From: Cellulosimicrobium marinum
Lineage (GTDB): Bacteria > Actinomycetota > Actinomycetes > Actinomycetales > Cellulomonadaceae
Assembly (NCBI RefSeq): GCF_020551945.1
Contig: NZ_JAJBZH010000001.1
Span: forward strand, 252,108 to 316,107
Length of the DNA: 64,000 bases
Reading direction: 5' to 3'
Shown here piece by piece: positions 1 to 7,527 of this stretch (its first letter is position 1; every line of letters begins with the position of its first letter). The notes under the pieces are model-generated. The model saw nothing but the letters and a program-made list of their open reading frames with translations, was not told where the DNA came from and did no database searches. The translations under genes and the position numbers were made by a program.

Positions 1-732
1 CACGCGGCCCTGGCCGTCGATGTGCTTCGTCGCCGAGTACACGACGACGTCCGCGCCGAGCTCGAGCGGCTTCTGCATCAGCGGCGTGGCGAACACGTTG
101 TCGAGCACGACGACGGCTCCGGCCGCGTGGGCCAGGTCGGCGACCCGCCGCGCGTCGACGACGTCCTGCATGGGGTTGGACGGCGTCTCGAAGAACACGA
201 CGTCCGCGGGCGTGGAGAGCGCCTCCTCCCACTGCGACAGGACGTGTCCGTCGACGTAGTCGGTGCGCACGCCCCACTTGCGGAAGATCTCGTCGAAGAT
301 CACCACCGACGACCCGAACAGCGCGCGGGCCGCCACGATGCGCGAGCCGGAGGACACGAGCGCCGCGAGCGACGTGAACACCGCCGACATGCCCGACGCC
401 GTCGCGTAGCACGCCTCGGCGCCCTCGATCAGACGCAGGCGCTCCTCGAACGTGTGCACCGTCGGGTTGCCGTACCGCGAGTAGACGAACCGGTCGAGCT
501 CGCCCTTGAACGCCGCCTCGGCGTCGGCCGCGCGGTCGTACGTGTACCCCTGCGTGAGGAACAGCGCCTCGGACGTCTCCTGGAACTCGGTGCGCGCGTG
601 GCCGCCGCGCACCGCGAGCGTCGCGGGGCGGACGCCCGCGGGCAGGGGCTTGCGGCCCGAGCCGCCCGGCACCCCGGGCAGGGCACCGGACCCGGGCACG
701 ACGTCAGGCACGGCGTCAGGGACCGCGGTCAC
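1..732 (-). CDS. metZ: O-succinylhomoserine sulfhydrylase, C-terminus cut by window edge
   Basis: PLP-dependent trans-sulfuration enzyme that makes homocysteine directly from an O-acylated homoserine and sulfide in methionine synthesis. The visible 244 residues cover the start of the Cys/Met-metabolism fold: an arginine-glycine-rich start, the conserved SRYGNPT-like block (read here as YSRYGNPT), ETPSNP, and the PLP-lysine motif SATKHIDGQGR with Lys at residue 236. SATKHIDGQGR is typical of MetZ rather than MetB or MetC. About 150 residues lie beyond the left edge. The GTG start overlaps the TGA of the upstream rhodanese gene by four bases (GTGA), so translation is probably coupled. It should fall under the SAM-type riboswitch in front of the rhodanese gene. 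Family assignment is strong; the exact acyl substrate (succinyl or acetyl) is not decided by the sequence. Confidence 0.9.
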   Translation of the reverse strand, partial: MTAVPDAVPDVVPGSGALPGVPGGSGRKPLPAGVRPATLAVRGGHARTEFQETSEALFLTQGYTYDRAADAEAAFKGELDRFVYSRYGNPTVHTFEERLRLIEGAEACYATASGMSAVFTSLAALVSSGSRIVAARALFGSSVVIFDEIFRKWGVRTDYVDGHVLSQWEEALSTPADVVFFETPSNPMQDVVDARRVADLAHAAGAVVVLDNVFATPLMQKPLELGADVVVYSATKHIDGQGRV

Positions 733-1214
733 CGCGCGACCTCGCCGTCCGCCGCACGCGCCGCGAGCGCGGCGTCGTACGTCGTGGCGGGCAGCCCGCG
801 GACCTTCCAGCCCTCGACGTCCCGCGCGCCGGAGAACCCCTGGCCGCCCTCGAACCCCTCGAGCACGTTGTACGACGGGCCGAGCCCGGCGGCGGTCGCG
901 GCCCGCGCGGCGCCGATGGAGCGCTGACCGGACCGGCACAGGAAGACGACGGGGCGCTCGTCGCCCGGCGTGAGACCCGCGCCGACGAGGGTGTCGAGGA
1001 ACGCGGGGTTGGGGCCGAGGGGGGTGACCCACTCGTCGAACAGGACGTCGCGGCCCAGGTCCGTGGAGTCGGGCACGCCGACGGTGCGCCACTCGCCCTC
1101 GGTGCGCACGTCGACGAGCACGGCGCGCTCGTCGGCGGCGAGCAGGTCCCACGCCTGCTGCGGGGTGAGGTCGCCGGCGTAGCCGACGGCGGGGCGGGGG
1201 GTGAGGTCGCTCAT
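729..1214 (-). CDS. Rhodanese-like sulfurtransferase domain protein
   Basis: Single rhodanese domain of 161 residues. The active-site loop is VFLCRSGQRS with the catalytic Cys at residue 93, and the N-terminal VDVRTEGEW block is the usual rhodanese signature. Such proteins carry sulfane sulfur as a cysteine persulfide. Here the gene leads an operon with metZ, whose start codon it overlaps, so a likely role is delivering or detoxifying sulfide/sulfane sulfur for homocysteine synthesis. That role is inferred from context. The ATG is preceded by a strong GGAGGAG ribosome-binding site. This site sits directly on the 3' strand of the riboswitch P1 helix, which would allow SAM to control translation initiation. 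Confidence 0.88.
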   Translation of the reverse strand: MSDLTPRPAVGYAGDLTPQQAWDLLAADERAVLVDVRTEGEWRTVGVPDSTDLGRDVLFDEWVTPLGPNPAFLDTLVGAGLTPGDERPVVFLCRSGQRSIGAARAATAAGLGPSYNVLEGFEGGQGFSGARDVEGWKVRGLPATTYDAALAARAADGEVAR

Positions 1215-1223
1215 GGGTCTCCT

Positions 1224-1334
1224 CCATCGATCGTGGCAGTAGCACCCTGCACCCGGTGCCGCGCCTCGAGAGGTCGCGACCCCGGGGGGTTGCTGCGGCG
1301 TCGACGTGCCACGTCACTCGGCCGCTCCGGATGG
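1224..1334 (-). ncRNA. SAM-clan (S-box-like) riboswitch, no visible P4, ahead of rhodanese-metZ
   Basis: Read on the minus strand, the leader follows the S-box core. CCAUC (1330-1334) pairs with GAUGG (1224-1228) as P1. Inside follow GAGCGGCCGAG with the UGAC kink-turn, a GCCGCAGCAACC segment closing P2, a GC-rich P3, and GGGUGCUACUGCC in the place of the SAM-binding GGUGCCAAUUCC segment. The canonical P4 helix between that segment and P1 is missing or very short, as in SAM-IV and SAM-I/IV relatives. P1's 3' strand runs straight into the GGAGGAG ribosome-binding site, so ligand-stabilised P1 could block translation. Core motifs are seen directly; class and mechanism are inferred. Confidence 0.7.
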
Positions 1335-1480
1335 TTGCTCGGATCGTACGACACCTCGCGGGCCCGCCGGAACGGACGTCTCGCGTCGTGGAAGGGACGC
1401 GCGTCCCGCCGTCGTCTCGCCATGCGAGAGCCCGTGCCCACGGGTTGACACCCCGGAAGGGCTCGCACATCCTGGACGCA

Positions 1481-1607
1481 GGTCATGAGCGCCAGCGTGA
1501 AACCCCGGTTTGCTGGCCGGCAACCCTCCTCTCGCGGCGGGGTGCCCCGGGTGACGACCAGGCCGCCCGTCGACCGGCGTGCGGCAAGCGCGGGGAGCAC
1601 CTCCCCG
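1481..1607 (+). ncRNA. SAM-IV riboswitch
   Basis: The leader of the class V aminotransferase contains the SAM-IV core. P1 GGUCAU (1481-1486) pairs with ACGACC (1554-1559) with one mismatch. It encloses GAGCGCCAGCG, CCCCGG, GCUGGCCGGCAACCC and GGGGUGCCCCGGGUGA in consensus order. A downstream P5 hairpin follows, GCCGC (1562-1566) with GCGGC (1581-1585). Next comes a perfect 7-bp stem, CGGGGAG (1591-1597) with CTCCCCG (1601-1607). The CCTCC in that second stem could instead pair with the CGGAGGA ribosome-binding site at 1617-1623, a plausible translational expression platform (inference). SAM-IV is known as an actinobacterial SAM sensor that normally represses sulfur-metabolism genes. Confidence 0.9.
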
Positions 1608-1630
1608 ACACGACCTCGGAGGACCGTGCC

Positions 1631-3061
1631 ATGACCGCTCTCGCCGACACCGCCTGTCCGACGACGCCCCCCGCCGTCACCGACGTCGCGGCCCGGCCCG
1701 CGCTCCTGCCCGTCGTCGGCAGCGACACGCTCGTCCCGCTCGTCGACGGCCGCGCCGTGCCGTACGCCAACCTCGACGTCGCCGCCTCCGCGCCCGCCCT
1801 GCGGTCCGTCGCGGACCGTGTCACCGAGGTCCTGCCGCTCTACGCGAGCGTGCACCGCGGCGCGGGCTACCTCTCGCAGGTCTCCACCGCGCTGTACGAG
1901 GCGTCGCGCCGCACCGTCGGCGCGTTCGTCGGGGCCCGCGAGGACGACGTCACGATCGTCACCCGCAACACCACCGACTCCCTCAACCTCCTCGCCGGCT
2001 GCGTCCCCGCGAACCCGGACGGCACGCCCGGCCGCGTGCTCGTCCTCGACGTCGAGCACCACGCCAACCTCCTGCCCTGGCAGCGCACGGGCGGCGCGAC
2101 AGTCCTCGCGGGCGGGAACAGCGTCGCCGAGACCCTCGCGGGGCTGCGCACCGAGCTCGCCCGGTTCGACTACGCGCTCGTCGCCGTCACCGGGGCGTCC
2201 AACGTCACGGGCGAGTCCCTGCCGCTCGCCGACGTCGTGCGCACGGTGCACGACGCCGGGGCGCGCCTCGTGCTCGACGGCGCCCAGCTCGTCCCGCACC
2301 GCGGGTTCTCCCTCGCCGCCTCCGGCGTCGACTACGTCGCCTTCTCCGGCCACAAGACGTACGCGCCGTTCGGCGCGGGCGCGCTCGTCGGACGCCGCGA
2401 CTGGCTCGACGCCGGGACGCCGCACCTCGCGGGCGGGGGCGCGGTCCGCCACGTCCGCGTCGACGGCACCGACTGGCAGACGGCGCCCGCGCGCCACGAG
2501 GCCGGGTCGCCCAACGTCGTGGGCGCCGTCGCGCTCGCGGCCGCGTGCGACGCGCTCGCCGCGCTCGACCCGGCCGCGCTGCACGCGCACGAGGCCGCGC
2601 TGCGCGCCGCGCTCGTGGCCGGGCTCGCGGACGTCGACGGGGTGCGGGTCGTGAGCGTGTGGCCCGACGCGACCGACCCCGTGGGCGTCGTGACGTTCAC
2701 GGTCGCCGGGCACGACCCGGGTCTCGTCGCCGCATACCTGTCCGCCGAGCACGGCATCGGCGTGCGCGACGGGCGCTTCTGCGCGCACCCGCTGCTCGCG
2801 CGCCTCGGCCTCGACGAGGGCGCGATCCGCGCGTCCGTCGGGGTGGGCACGACGGGGGCGGAGGTCGCCCGGCTCGTCGACGCGGTGCGCGCCTACGTCG
2901 AGCACGGCCCGGCCGCGCGGTACGCGGTGGTCGACGGGTGCTGGGCCGTCGTCGACGACCCCCGTCCGGTGCCCGCGGGGTCCGGGCTCGAAGGCCTCGT
3001 CGCGACCGCCGCGGCCGGTCTCCTCGCGGAGGCCGCGGGCTGCGGCCCGGCCCCCGCGTAG
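1631..3061 (+). CDS. Class V aminotransferase (cysteine desulfurase/selenocysteine lyase-like)
   Basis: Fold-type I PLP enzyme of 476 residues. Visible marks are EHHAN (His143/144) for cofactor stacking, LVLDGAQ (Asp216) for the pyridine nitrogen, and SGHKTYAPFGAG with the Schiff-base lysine at residue 242. These match cysteine desulfurase/selenocysteine lyase-like members of class V rather than serine-pyruvate transaminases. The ATG at 1631 follows a CGGAGGA site. The open frame reaches upstream into the riboswitch, but no start there is plausible. Control by a SAM-IV riboswitch ties the enzyme to methionine/cysteine metabolism; desulfuration of cysteine or a related sulfur amino acid is an inference. 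No Isc or Suf partners lie nearby, so a housekeeping IscS role is unlikely. Confidence 0.85.
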   Translation: MTALADTACPTTPPAVTDVAARPALLPVVGSDTLVPLVDGRAVPYANLDVAASAPALRSVADRVTEVLPLYASVHRGAGYLSQVSTALYEASRRTVGAFVGAREDDVTIVTRNTTDSLNLLAGCVPANPDGTPGRVLVLDVEHHANLLPWQRTGGATVLAGGNSVAETLAGLRTELARFDYALVAVTGASNVTGESLPLADVVRTVHDAGARLVLDGAQLVPHRGFSLAASGVDYVAFSGHKTYAPFGAGALVGRRDWLDAGTPHLAGGGAVRHVRVDGTDWQTAPARHEAGSPNVVGAVALAAACDALAALDPAALHAHEAALRAALVAGLADVDGVRVVSVWPDATDPVGVVTFTVAGHDPGLVAAYLSAEHGIGVRDGRFCAHPLLARLGLDEGAIRASVGVGTTGAEVARLVDAVRAYVEHGPAARYAVVDGCWAVVDDPRPVPAGSGLEGLVATAAAGLLAEAAGCGPAPA

Positions 3062-3094
3062 CCGCCCGCCGACCGCCCGCCGACCGCCCGCCGA
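3062..3094. repeat. Three tandem 11-bp repeats
   Basis: Immediately after the aminotransferase stop codon, the unit CCGCCCGCCGA occurs three times without interruption, followed by a partial fourth copy. It is noncoding. It may reflect slippage in GC-rich DNA; no function is evident. Confidence 0.8.
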
Positions 3095-3195
3095 CCGCCC
3101 GACGGACGGCTGTTCACGCACTCGTCGACCGACGTTCTCCCCCGGTGCGTCCCGGGCCCTTTGCGCGCGCCCCGCGGTGTGCTCTGATATGCGCT

Positions 3196-3843
3196 GTGCT
3201 GCACGACGTCGTCCTCACGGGGTACGGGTTCCGCCTGGAACCGCTCGCCCCGGAGCACGCTGGACCGCTCGCCGGCATCGTCGACGAGGCGATGTGGTCC
3301 GGCATGAGCACACCCCTGCCCCGCGGGCTCGACGGTATGGCCGACCTCGTCGCCGCGACACGCTCCGCGGCCGACCTGACGGGCTTCGTCGTGCGCCGGG
3401 CGGAGCCGGACGGGAGCCCCGGCGACGTGCTCGGCAGCACCGCGTTCCGCGACCTGTCGCTCGTCGACCGGCGCGTCGAGATCGGCCGCACGTTCTACGC
3501 GCGCCCCGCGTGGGGGACCCTCGTCAACCCGGTGACGAAGTGGCTGCTCATGCGGCACGCGTTCGAGACCTGGGACGTGCACCGCGTCGGATTTCGCGTC
3601 GACGCGCGCAACGAGCGCTCGCTCGCGGCGATGCGTCGTCTCGGCGCGTACGAGGAGGGCGTGATGCGCGGTCACCGCGCCGCGCCCGACGGGTCGCGCG
3701 CCGACTCCGTCGTCTTCTCCGTCCTCGCGCCCGAGTGGCCCGGGATCGAGGTGGGCCTGCTCGACCGGATCACCCGCCCGCGCGTCGTGCCCGCCCTCGC
3801 GACCCTCGCCCCCGCGCCGGCCCTGCCGCTCGCGGCGTCGTGA
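3196..3843 (+). CDS. GNAT-family N-acetyltransferase (RimJ/RimL-like)
   Basis: A 215-residue acetyltransferase of the RimJ/RimL type, which transfer acetyl from acetyl-CoA to amine groups of proteins or small molecules. The start of the domain is the usual GYGFRLEPLAPEHA strand-helix. The middle carries EIGRTFYARPAWGTLVN and ends with the conserved GFRVDARNERSLAAMRRLGA helix and EEGVMRGH strand that form the acetyl-CoA site. The chosen GTG start lines up with the normal family N-terminus. No convincing ribosome-binding site precedes it, so the start is uncertain by a few codons; the next in-frame Met is at 3304. The C-terminal 30 residues are a low-complexity Ala/Pro tail. The substrate cannot be told from sequence. 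Confidence 0.8.
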   Translation: MLHDVVLTGYGFRLEPLAPEHAGPLAGIVDEAMWSGMSTPLPRGLDGMADLVAATRSAADLTGFVVRRAEPDGSPGDVLGSTAFRDLSLVDRRVEIGRTFYARPAWGTLVNPVTKWLLMRHAFETWDVHRVGFRVDARNERSLAAMRRLGAYEEGVMRGHRAAPDGSRADSVVFSVLAPEWPGIEVGLLDRITRPRVVPALATLAPAPALPLAAS

Positions 3844-3883
3844 CGCCCACCGGGCCCCGGCTGCACGACGAGGGGCCTGCACG

Positions 3884-3917
3884 ACGAGGGGCCCCGCCGG
3901 TCGGCGAGGCCCCTCGT
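3884..3917. terminator. Bidirectional hairpin terminator
   Basis: ACGAGGGGCC (3884-3893) pairs with GGCCCCTCGT (3908-3917), with an inner CGCCG/CGGCG stem. It lies between the convergent acetyltransferase and CsbD genes. The left arm is duplicated just upstream (CACGACGAGGGGCC at about 3864-3877), so two alternative hairpins are possible. No U-tract is present. Confidence 0.7.
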
Positions 3918-3934
3918 GCGTCGTACCCGAGCTA

Positions 3935-4105
3935 CTACTTGAAGGCGTCCCGGACGTCGTCGCCCGCCTGCTTGAGGTTGGCCTTCGACTGCTCCGCCTG
4001 GCCCTCGGCCTCCAGGCGCTCGTCGTCCTTCGCCTTGCCGGTGCCCTCCTTGATCTTGCCCTTGGCCTCCTCGGCCGCGTGCTCGATCTTGTCGCCGAGT
4101 CCCAT
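3935..4105 (-). CDS. CsbD family stress-response protein
   Basis: Small 56-residue, highly charged protein with the CsbD pattern: an N-terminal GLGDKIEHAAEEAKGKIKE helix, then GKAKDDERLEAEGQAEQ and the KANLKQAGDDVRDAFK end. Members are abundant soluble proteins induced in general stress; their molecular function is unknown. An AGGAGG site stands seven bases before the ATG. The gene is monocistronic, with a hairpin terminator downstream, and diverges from the membrane protein at 4295. Confidence 0.88.
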   Translation of the reverse strand: MGLGDKIEHAAEEAKGKIKEGTGKAKDDERLEAEGQAEQSKANLKQAGDDVRDAFK

Positions 4106-4294
4106 GGGGACCTCCTCTCGTCGGTACCACCGAACGTAGGCAGGCTTCGGCGTGCTCGCACGCGGTGAGGGGTCGCGCACGCCGTCCCCCGGGGAACCGG
4201 GCCTGTGGACGACGGCCGCGGGGTCGTGCGGCGCGGCTACGGTGACCGGGGCGCGCCGGAGCGGCGGCCGGACCGGACACGAGGGGGAGACGGG

Positions 4295-4840
4295 ATGGTG
4301 CACGACCACGGGCCGCAGGGCACGCGCGGGACGCTCGACGACTGGGCACGGGTGCACGACGACGAGGTGCGGCGGGACCGCCGGGACGGACGCACGGGAC
4401 CGCGGCGCGGCGCGGCGGAGCGCCGGTGGTCGGTCGCGCCTCGCACCGTCGTCGTCGCGTCCCGGCACCTCGTCGCCGGTGCCGCGCTCGTGCCCGTCGG
4501 TGCGACCCTCGTGCTCGGCCTCGACGTCCCTCCCGGGATCGGTGCGCTGCTCGTCGTCCAGGCGCTGGTCGGTCTGACGCTCGCCGCCACCGCGCCGTCG
4601 CTCGTCCGGGGCGGCCGGACGGTCCGCGCAGCCGTCGTGGCGCTCGCAGGCTCGCTGCTCGCGCTCGCCGTCGCCGACCTCGTGCTCCTGGCCGGGCTCC
4701 ATGCCGGGGCCCGGTGGGGCGGCCTGCCCGTCCTCGCCGCGGGGCTCGTCACGACCGCGACCGGCATCGTCCTCCTCCGCGGCGCCGACGCCCGGTCGTG
4801 GGTGGCGCAGCGGTCGGTCGCCCGCGCGCGCCTCCGCTGA
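4295..4840 (+). CDS. Predicted membrane protein, about four transmembrane helices
   Basis: A 181-residue protein that I do not recognise. The first 60 residues are hydrophilic and rich in Arg/Asp (for example DDEVRRDRRDGRTGPRRG). Four hydrophobic segments follow at roughly residues 55-75, 80-100, 108-130 and 135-160, separated by short turns, then a basic tail. The open frame starts 30 codons earlier at 4205. I prefer the ATG at 4295 because GAGGGGGA precedes it at proper spacing. It converges with the MaoC gene, leaving only 25 bases between the stops. Confidence 0.65.
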   Translation: MVHDHGPQGTRGTLDDWARVHDDEVRRDRRDGRTGPRRGAAERRWSVAPRTVVVASRHLVAGAALVPVGATLVLGLDVPPGIGALLVVQALVGLTLAATAPSLVRGGRTVRAAVVALAGSLLALAVADLVLLAGLHAGARWGGLPVLAAGLVTTATGIVLLRGADARSWVAQRSVARARLR

Positions 4841-4865
4841 CCCGGTGCCTCCGGGGGCGGGCGCG

Positions 4866-5942
4866 TCAGCGCGGGACGACGCGCCCCGCGAGATGGAGGC
4901 GGCCACGCCGGTCCCAGGCCTCGTAGGCGAGACCCGTGCCCGGGTCGCCCGCGCCGTCGGACACCGCCGCCGCGACCTGCCCGACGGCGCGCCGCACCTC
5001 CGCGGGGGCGGACCCCGCCGGGCGCAGCGCGACGTCGACCGTGCCGGGCAGCAGCACCGGCGCGGCGAACGAGACGGTCCAGTCGTACGTCTCGCCCCGC
5101 GCCGGCCCCGCCTCGGCGAGCGCCCGCGCGGCCGTGTACATGCCGTGCGCGATAGCCCGCGGGAACCCGAACGCCTTCGCCCCCAGGGACGACGTGTGGA
5201 TCGGGTTACGGTCGCCCGACACGGCCGCGTACGCGCGACCCGTCCCCGCACCGAGCGACCAGCGGGCCGTCGGCAACGGCGGGACGAACGCGCCGCCCCG
5301 CGGGGCCTCCTCCTCCGCGGTCGGGACGCCGAGGTCGACCCCCTTCGCGAGGTACGTCGACACGCCCCGGTACGCGAGCGTCGTCGCAGGCAGCCCGGAG
5401 CCCCCCGCGCGCTCTGCGTCCGTGCGCTCCACCGACACCTCCGTGACGAGGTCCACCCGGGCGCCCCGGCGGTGCGGCCGCAGGTCCTGCGCCCACGACC
5501 GCACCTCGAGCGAGTCCCCGAGGCGCACCGGCCGCACGAGCGACACCGAGTTCGCCAGGTGCACCATCCCGAGCAGCGGCAACGGGAAGTCACCACGCAC
5601 CATGAGCGCGGTCGCCAGCGGGAACGCGAGCACGTGCAGGTACCCGGCCGGCAGCAGCTCCGACGGCGCCTCGCCCACCACCTCGCCGTACCGCGCGACG
5701 TGCTCCGCGCTGCCGGGAGCCCCCGGCTCCGCGTCGTCGCCCGTCCGCACCCCGGCCACCCGGTACGTCACGTCCGGCAGCACCAGGTCGGGCCCGCGAC
5801 CACCGGGGAGCCGGCGCGCCGCCGCGAGCCGGCCCGACGCCGCGACCCCCCGCACGTACAGACCGCCGAGACCCGGGACGGCCGGCAGCGTCTCGACGCG
5901 CGCCGGCGCCCCGACCGCCCCGGGGACGCCCGCGCCCGTCAC
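4866..5942 (-). CDS. MaoC-like (R)-specific enoyl/3-hydroxyacyl dehydratase
   Basis: A 358-residue double-hotdog hydratase. The catalytic hydratase-2 signature SGDRNPIH, followed by a downstream Ala, sits in the C-terminal half with the catalytic Asp/His pair. The N-terminal half is a decayed hotdog, as in actinobacterial proteins that pair with FabG4. The expected reaction is reversible hydration of a trans-2-enoyl thioester. Its GTG start overlaps the TGA of the reductase gene by four bases, the third such link in the thiolase-reductase-hydratase operon. Together the three could perform the thiolysis, ketoacyl reduction and dehydration steps of beta-oxidation or of its reversal. Direction and chain length are not visible. 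Confidence 0.82.
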   Translation of the reverse strand: MTGAGVPGAVGAPARVETLPAVPGLGGLYVRGVAASGRLAAARRLPGGRGPDLVLPDVTYRVAGVRTGDDAEPGAPGSAEHVARYGEVVGEAPSELLPAGYLHVLAFPLATALMVRGDFPLPLLGMVHLANSVSLVRPVRLGDSLEVRSWAQDLRPHRRGARVDLVTEVSVERTDAERAGGSGLPATTLAYRGVSTYLAKGVDLGVPTAEEEAPRGGAFVPPLPTARWSLGAGTGRAYAAVSGDRNPIHTSSLGAKAFGFPRAIAHGMYTAARALAEAGPARGETYDWTVSFAAPVLLPGTVDVALRPAGSAPAEVRRAVGQVAAAVSDGAGDPGTGLAYEAWDRRGRLHLAGRVVPR

Positions 5943-7498
5943 CGGCCCACCAGGTTCTGCCCGCACACGCGCAGCACCTGACCGTTCACGCCCGCCGCAC
6001 CCGGCGACGCGAGGAACGCGATCGCCTCCGCGACGTCGACCGGCTGGCCGCCCTGCTGCAGCGACGCCACCCGTCGCGCCACCTCGCGCGTCACGAACGG
6101 GATCGACGCCGTCATGTCCGTCTCGATGAACCCCGGTGCGACCGCGTTCGCCGTCCCGCCCGTGCCCTGCTCGTCGAGGAGGCGCGCGAACGCGCGCGTG
6201 TGCCCGATCACGCCCGCCTTCGAGAACGCGTAGTTCGCCTGCCCGCGGTTCCCCGCGATACCGCTCGTCGACGCGAGCGACACCACACGCGGCGCCCCCG
6301 AGAAGCCGTTCGCCCCCAGCAGGTACTCCGTGATCCGCAGCTGCGCCGCGAGGTTCACCGCGACCACCGCGTCCCACTTGTCCGCAGACATGTTGGCGAG
6401 CAGCTTGTCGCGCAGGATCCCGGCGTTGTGCACCAGCACGTCCAGACCGCCGTGCCGCGCCCGCGCGTGCTCGAGGATCCGCGCGCCCGCGTCGTCGGCC
6501 GTCACGTCGAGCTGCAGCGCCGTGCCGCCGATCTCGTTCGCCACCGCGGCGAGCGACTCGCCCGCAGCCGGCACGTCCACGACGACCACCTTGGCGCCGT
6601 CGCGCGCCAGCGTCCGGGCCACCTGCGCACCGATCCCGCGCGCGGCCCCCGTGACGACCGCGACCTTCCCCGCAAGGGGGTGCTCGGGTCCGACGGTGTC
6701 GGGTCCGGCGGGGGTGGCGGCGTCGGGTCCGGCGGGGGTGGTGGGCTCGGGTCCGGCGGGGGAGGCGGCGTCGAGGCTCGGGCTACCATCCGGAGCCCTC
6801 GTTCCTCGGGCTCCTCCCGCCAGGCCCGCCACGCCCTTCGCCTCCGACGCCGCCGCCCCCGCCTCGGCGGCCGTCTCGCCTGCCGAGGGAGAACCCTGGT
6901 CGACGCCTGAGGGGTCGCCGACGCGCAGGAGCTGGCCGTCGACGAAGGCGGACTTCGCGGAGAGGAAGAAGCGGAGCGTCGCGAGGGCGCTGGGGCTGTC
7001 GACGGCGGCGCCGTCGGTGAGCTGGACGCCGTTGCCGGTCGCGCCGTAGCGCAGCTCCTTGGCGACGGAGCGGAGGAACCCGTCGACGCCCTCGCGGGCG
7101 GCGGCGAGCTCGGGGGCGTCATCGGCGCCGGGAGCGCGGGAGACCGTCACGACGCGCCCGTTGGGAGCGAGGCGTCGCAGGTTCGCGGACAGCGCCATGA
7201 CGGGCGCGGAGGTGTCCTCGGGGCGCTCGATGCCGCTGAGCACGACGACGATCGCACCCCACCGGGCCTGGTCGTCCGGGGACTGGCGGACGTCGAGGTC
7301 CCAGGCGAGCAGCGCCGTCGCGACGCGGTCCGCGTCGTCGTGCACGCCGGGCGTCCCGCCGAGGACGAGCACCGGCCCGACGGTGAGCGGGTCGCCCGCG
7401 CGGTGGCGGCGCAGGGCGGCGGGGCGCGGCAGGCCGAGCTTCTTCGCGAGGGTCTTGGTGAAGCCGGAGTTGACGGCCTTGACGTAGGAGTCGGTCAC
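5939..7498 (-). CDS. fabG4: 3-oxoacyl-thioester reductase, high-molecular-weight FabG4 type
   Basis: A 519-residue two-domain short-chain dehydrogenase. The N-terminal 210 residues form a flavodoxin-like domain (GPVLVLGGTPG, then an Asp/Ala-rich region). The C-terminal 250 residues are a classical SDR with the NAD(P) motif TGAARGIGAQ, HNAG, and a catalytic Ser/YAFSK pair. This architecture is that of the actinobacterial FabG4 reductases, which reduce 3-oxoacyl-CoA with NADH. The domains are joined by a Pro/Ala/Gly linker made from an 8-residue tandem repeat (6698-6769). GTG at 7498 has an AGAGGA site upstream. An in-frame GTG at 7531, overlapping the thiolase stop as GTGA, is an alternative start. 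It overlaps the MaoC gene downstream. Confidence 0.85.
   Translation of the reverse strand: MTDSYVKAVNSGFTKTLAKKLGLPRPAALRRHRAGDPLTVGPVLVLGGTPGVHDDADRVATALLAWDLDVRQSPDDQARWGAIVVVLSGIERPEDTSAPVMALSANLRRLAPNGRVVTVSRAPGADDAPELAAAREGVDGFLRSVAKELRYGATGNGVQLTDGAAVDSPSALATLRFFLSAKSAFVDGQLLRVGDPSGVDQGSPSAGETAAEAGAAASEAKGVAGLAGGARGTRAPDGSPSLDAASPAGPEPTTPAGPDAATPAGPDTVGPEHPLAGKVAVVTGAARGIGAQVARTLARDGAKVVVVDVPAAGESLAAVANEIGGTALQLDVTADDAGARILEHARARHGGLDVLVHNAGILRDKLLANMSADKWDAVVAVNLAAQLRITEYLLGANGFSGAPRVVSLASTSGIAGNRGQANYAFSKAGVIGHTRAFARLLDEQGTGGTANAVAPGFIETDMTASIPFVTREVARRVASLQQGGQPVDVAEAIAFLASPGAAGVNGQVLRVCGQNLVGR
6698..6769 (-). repeat. Three 24-bp in-frame repeats in the FabG4 linker
   Basis: Three adjacent 24-bp units begin at 6698, 6722 and 6746 and differ at only a few positions. 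They encode eight-residue Pro-Ala-Gly-Pro units between the two domains of the reductase. Because the unit is a multiple of three, copy-number change would lengthen or shorten the linker without a frameshift. Confidence 0.85.
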
Positions 7499-7527
7499 GG
7501 GGGTGGTCCTCTCGGTCGTCGGGCCGG

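Noticed and set aside
1211-3121. 636-codon minus-strand open frame opposite the aminotransferase
   Set aside because: Its protein is Arg/Gly/Ala-rich without domains and runs through the riboswitch and a proven PLP-enzyme gene. Typical GC-driven shadow frame.
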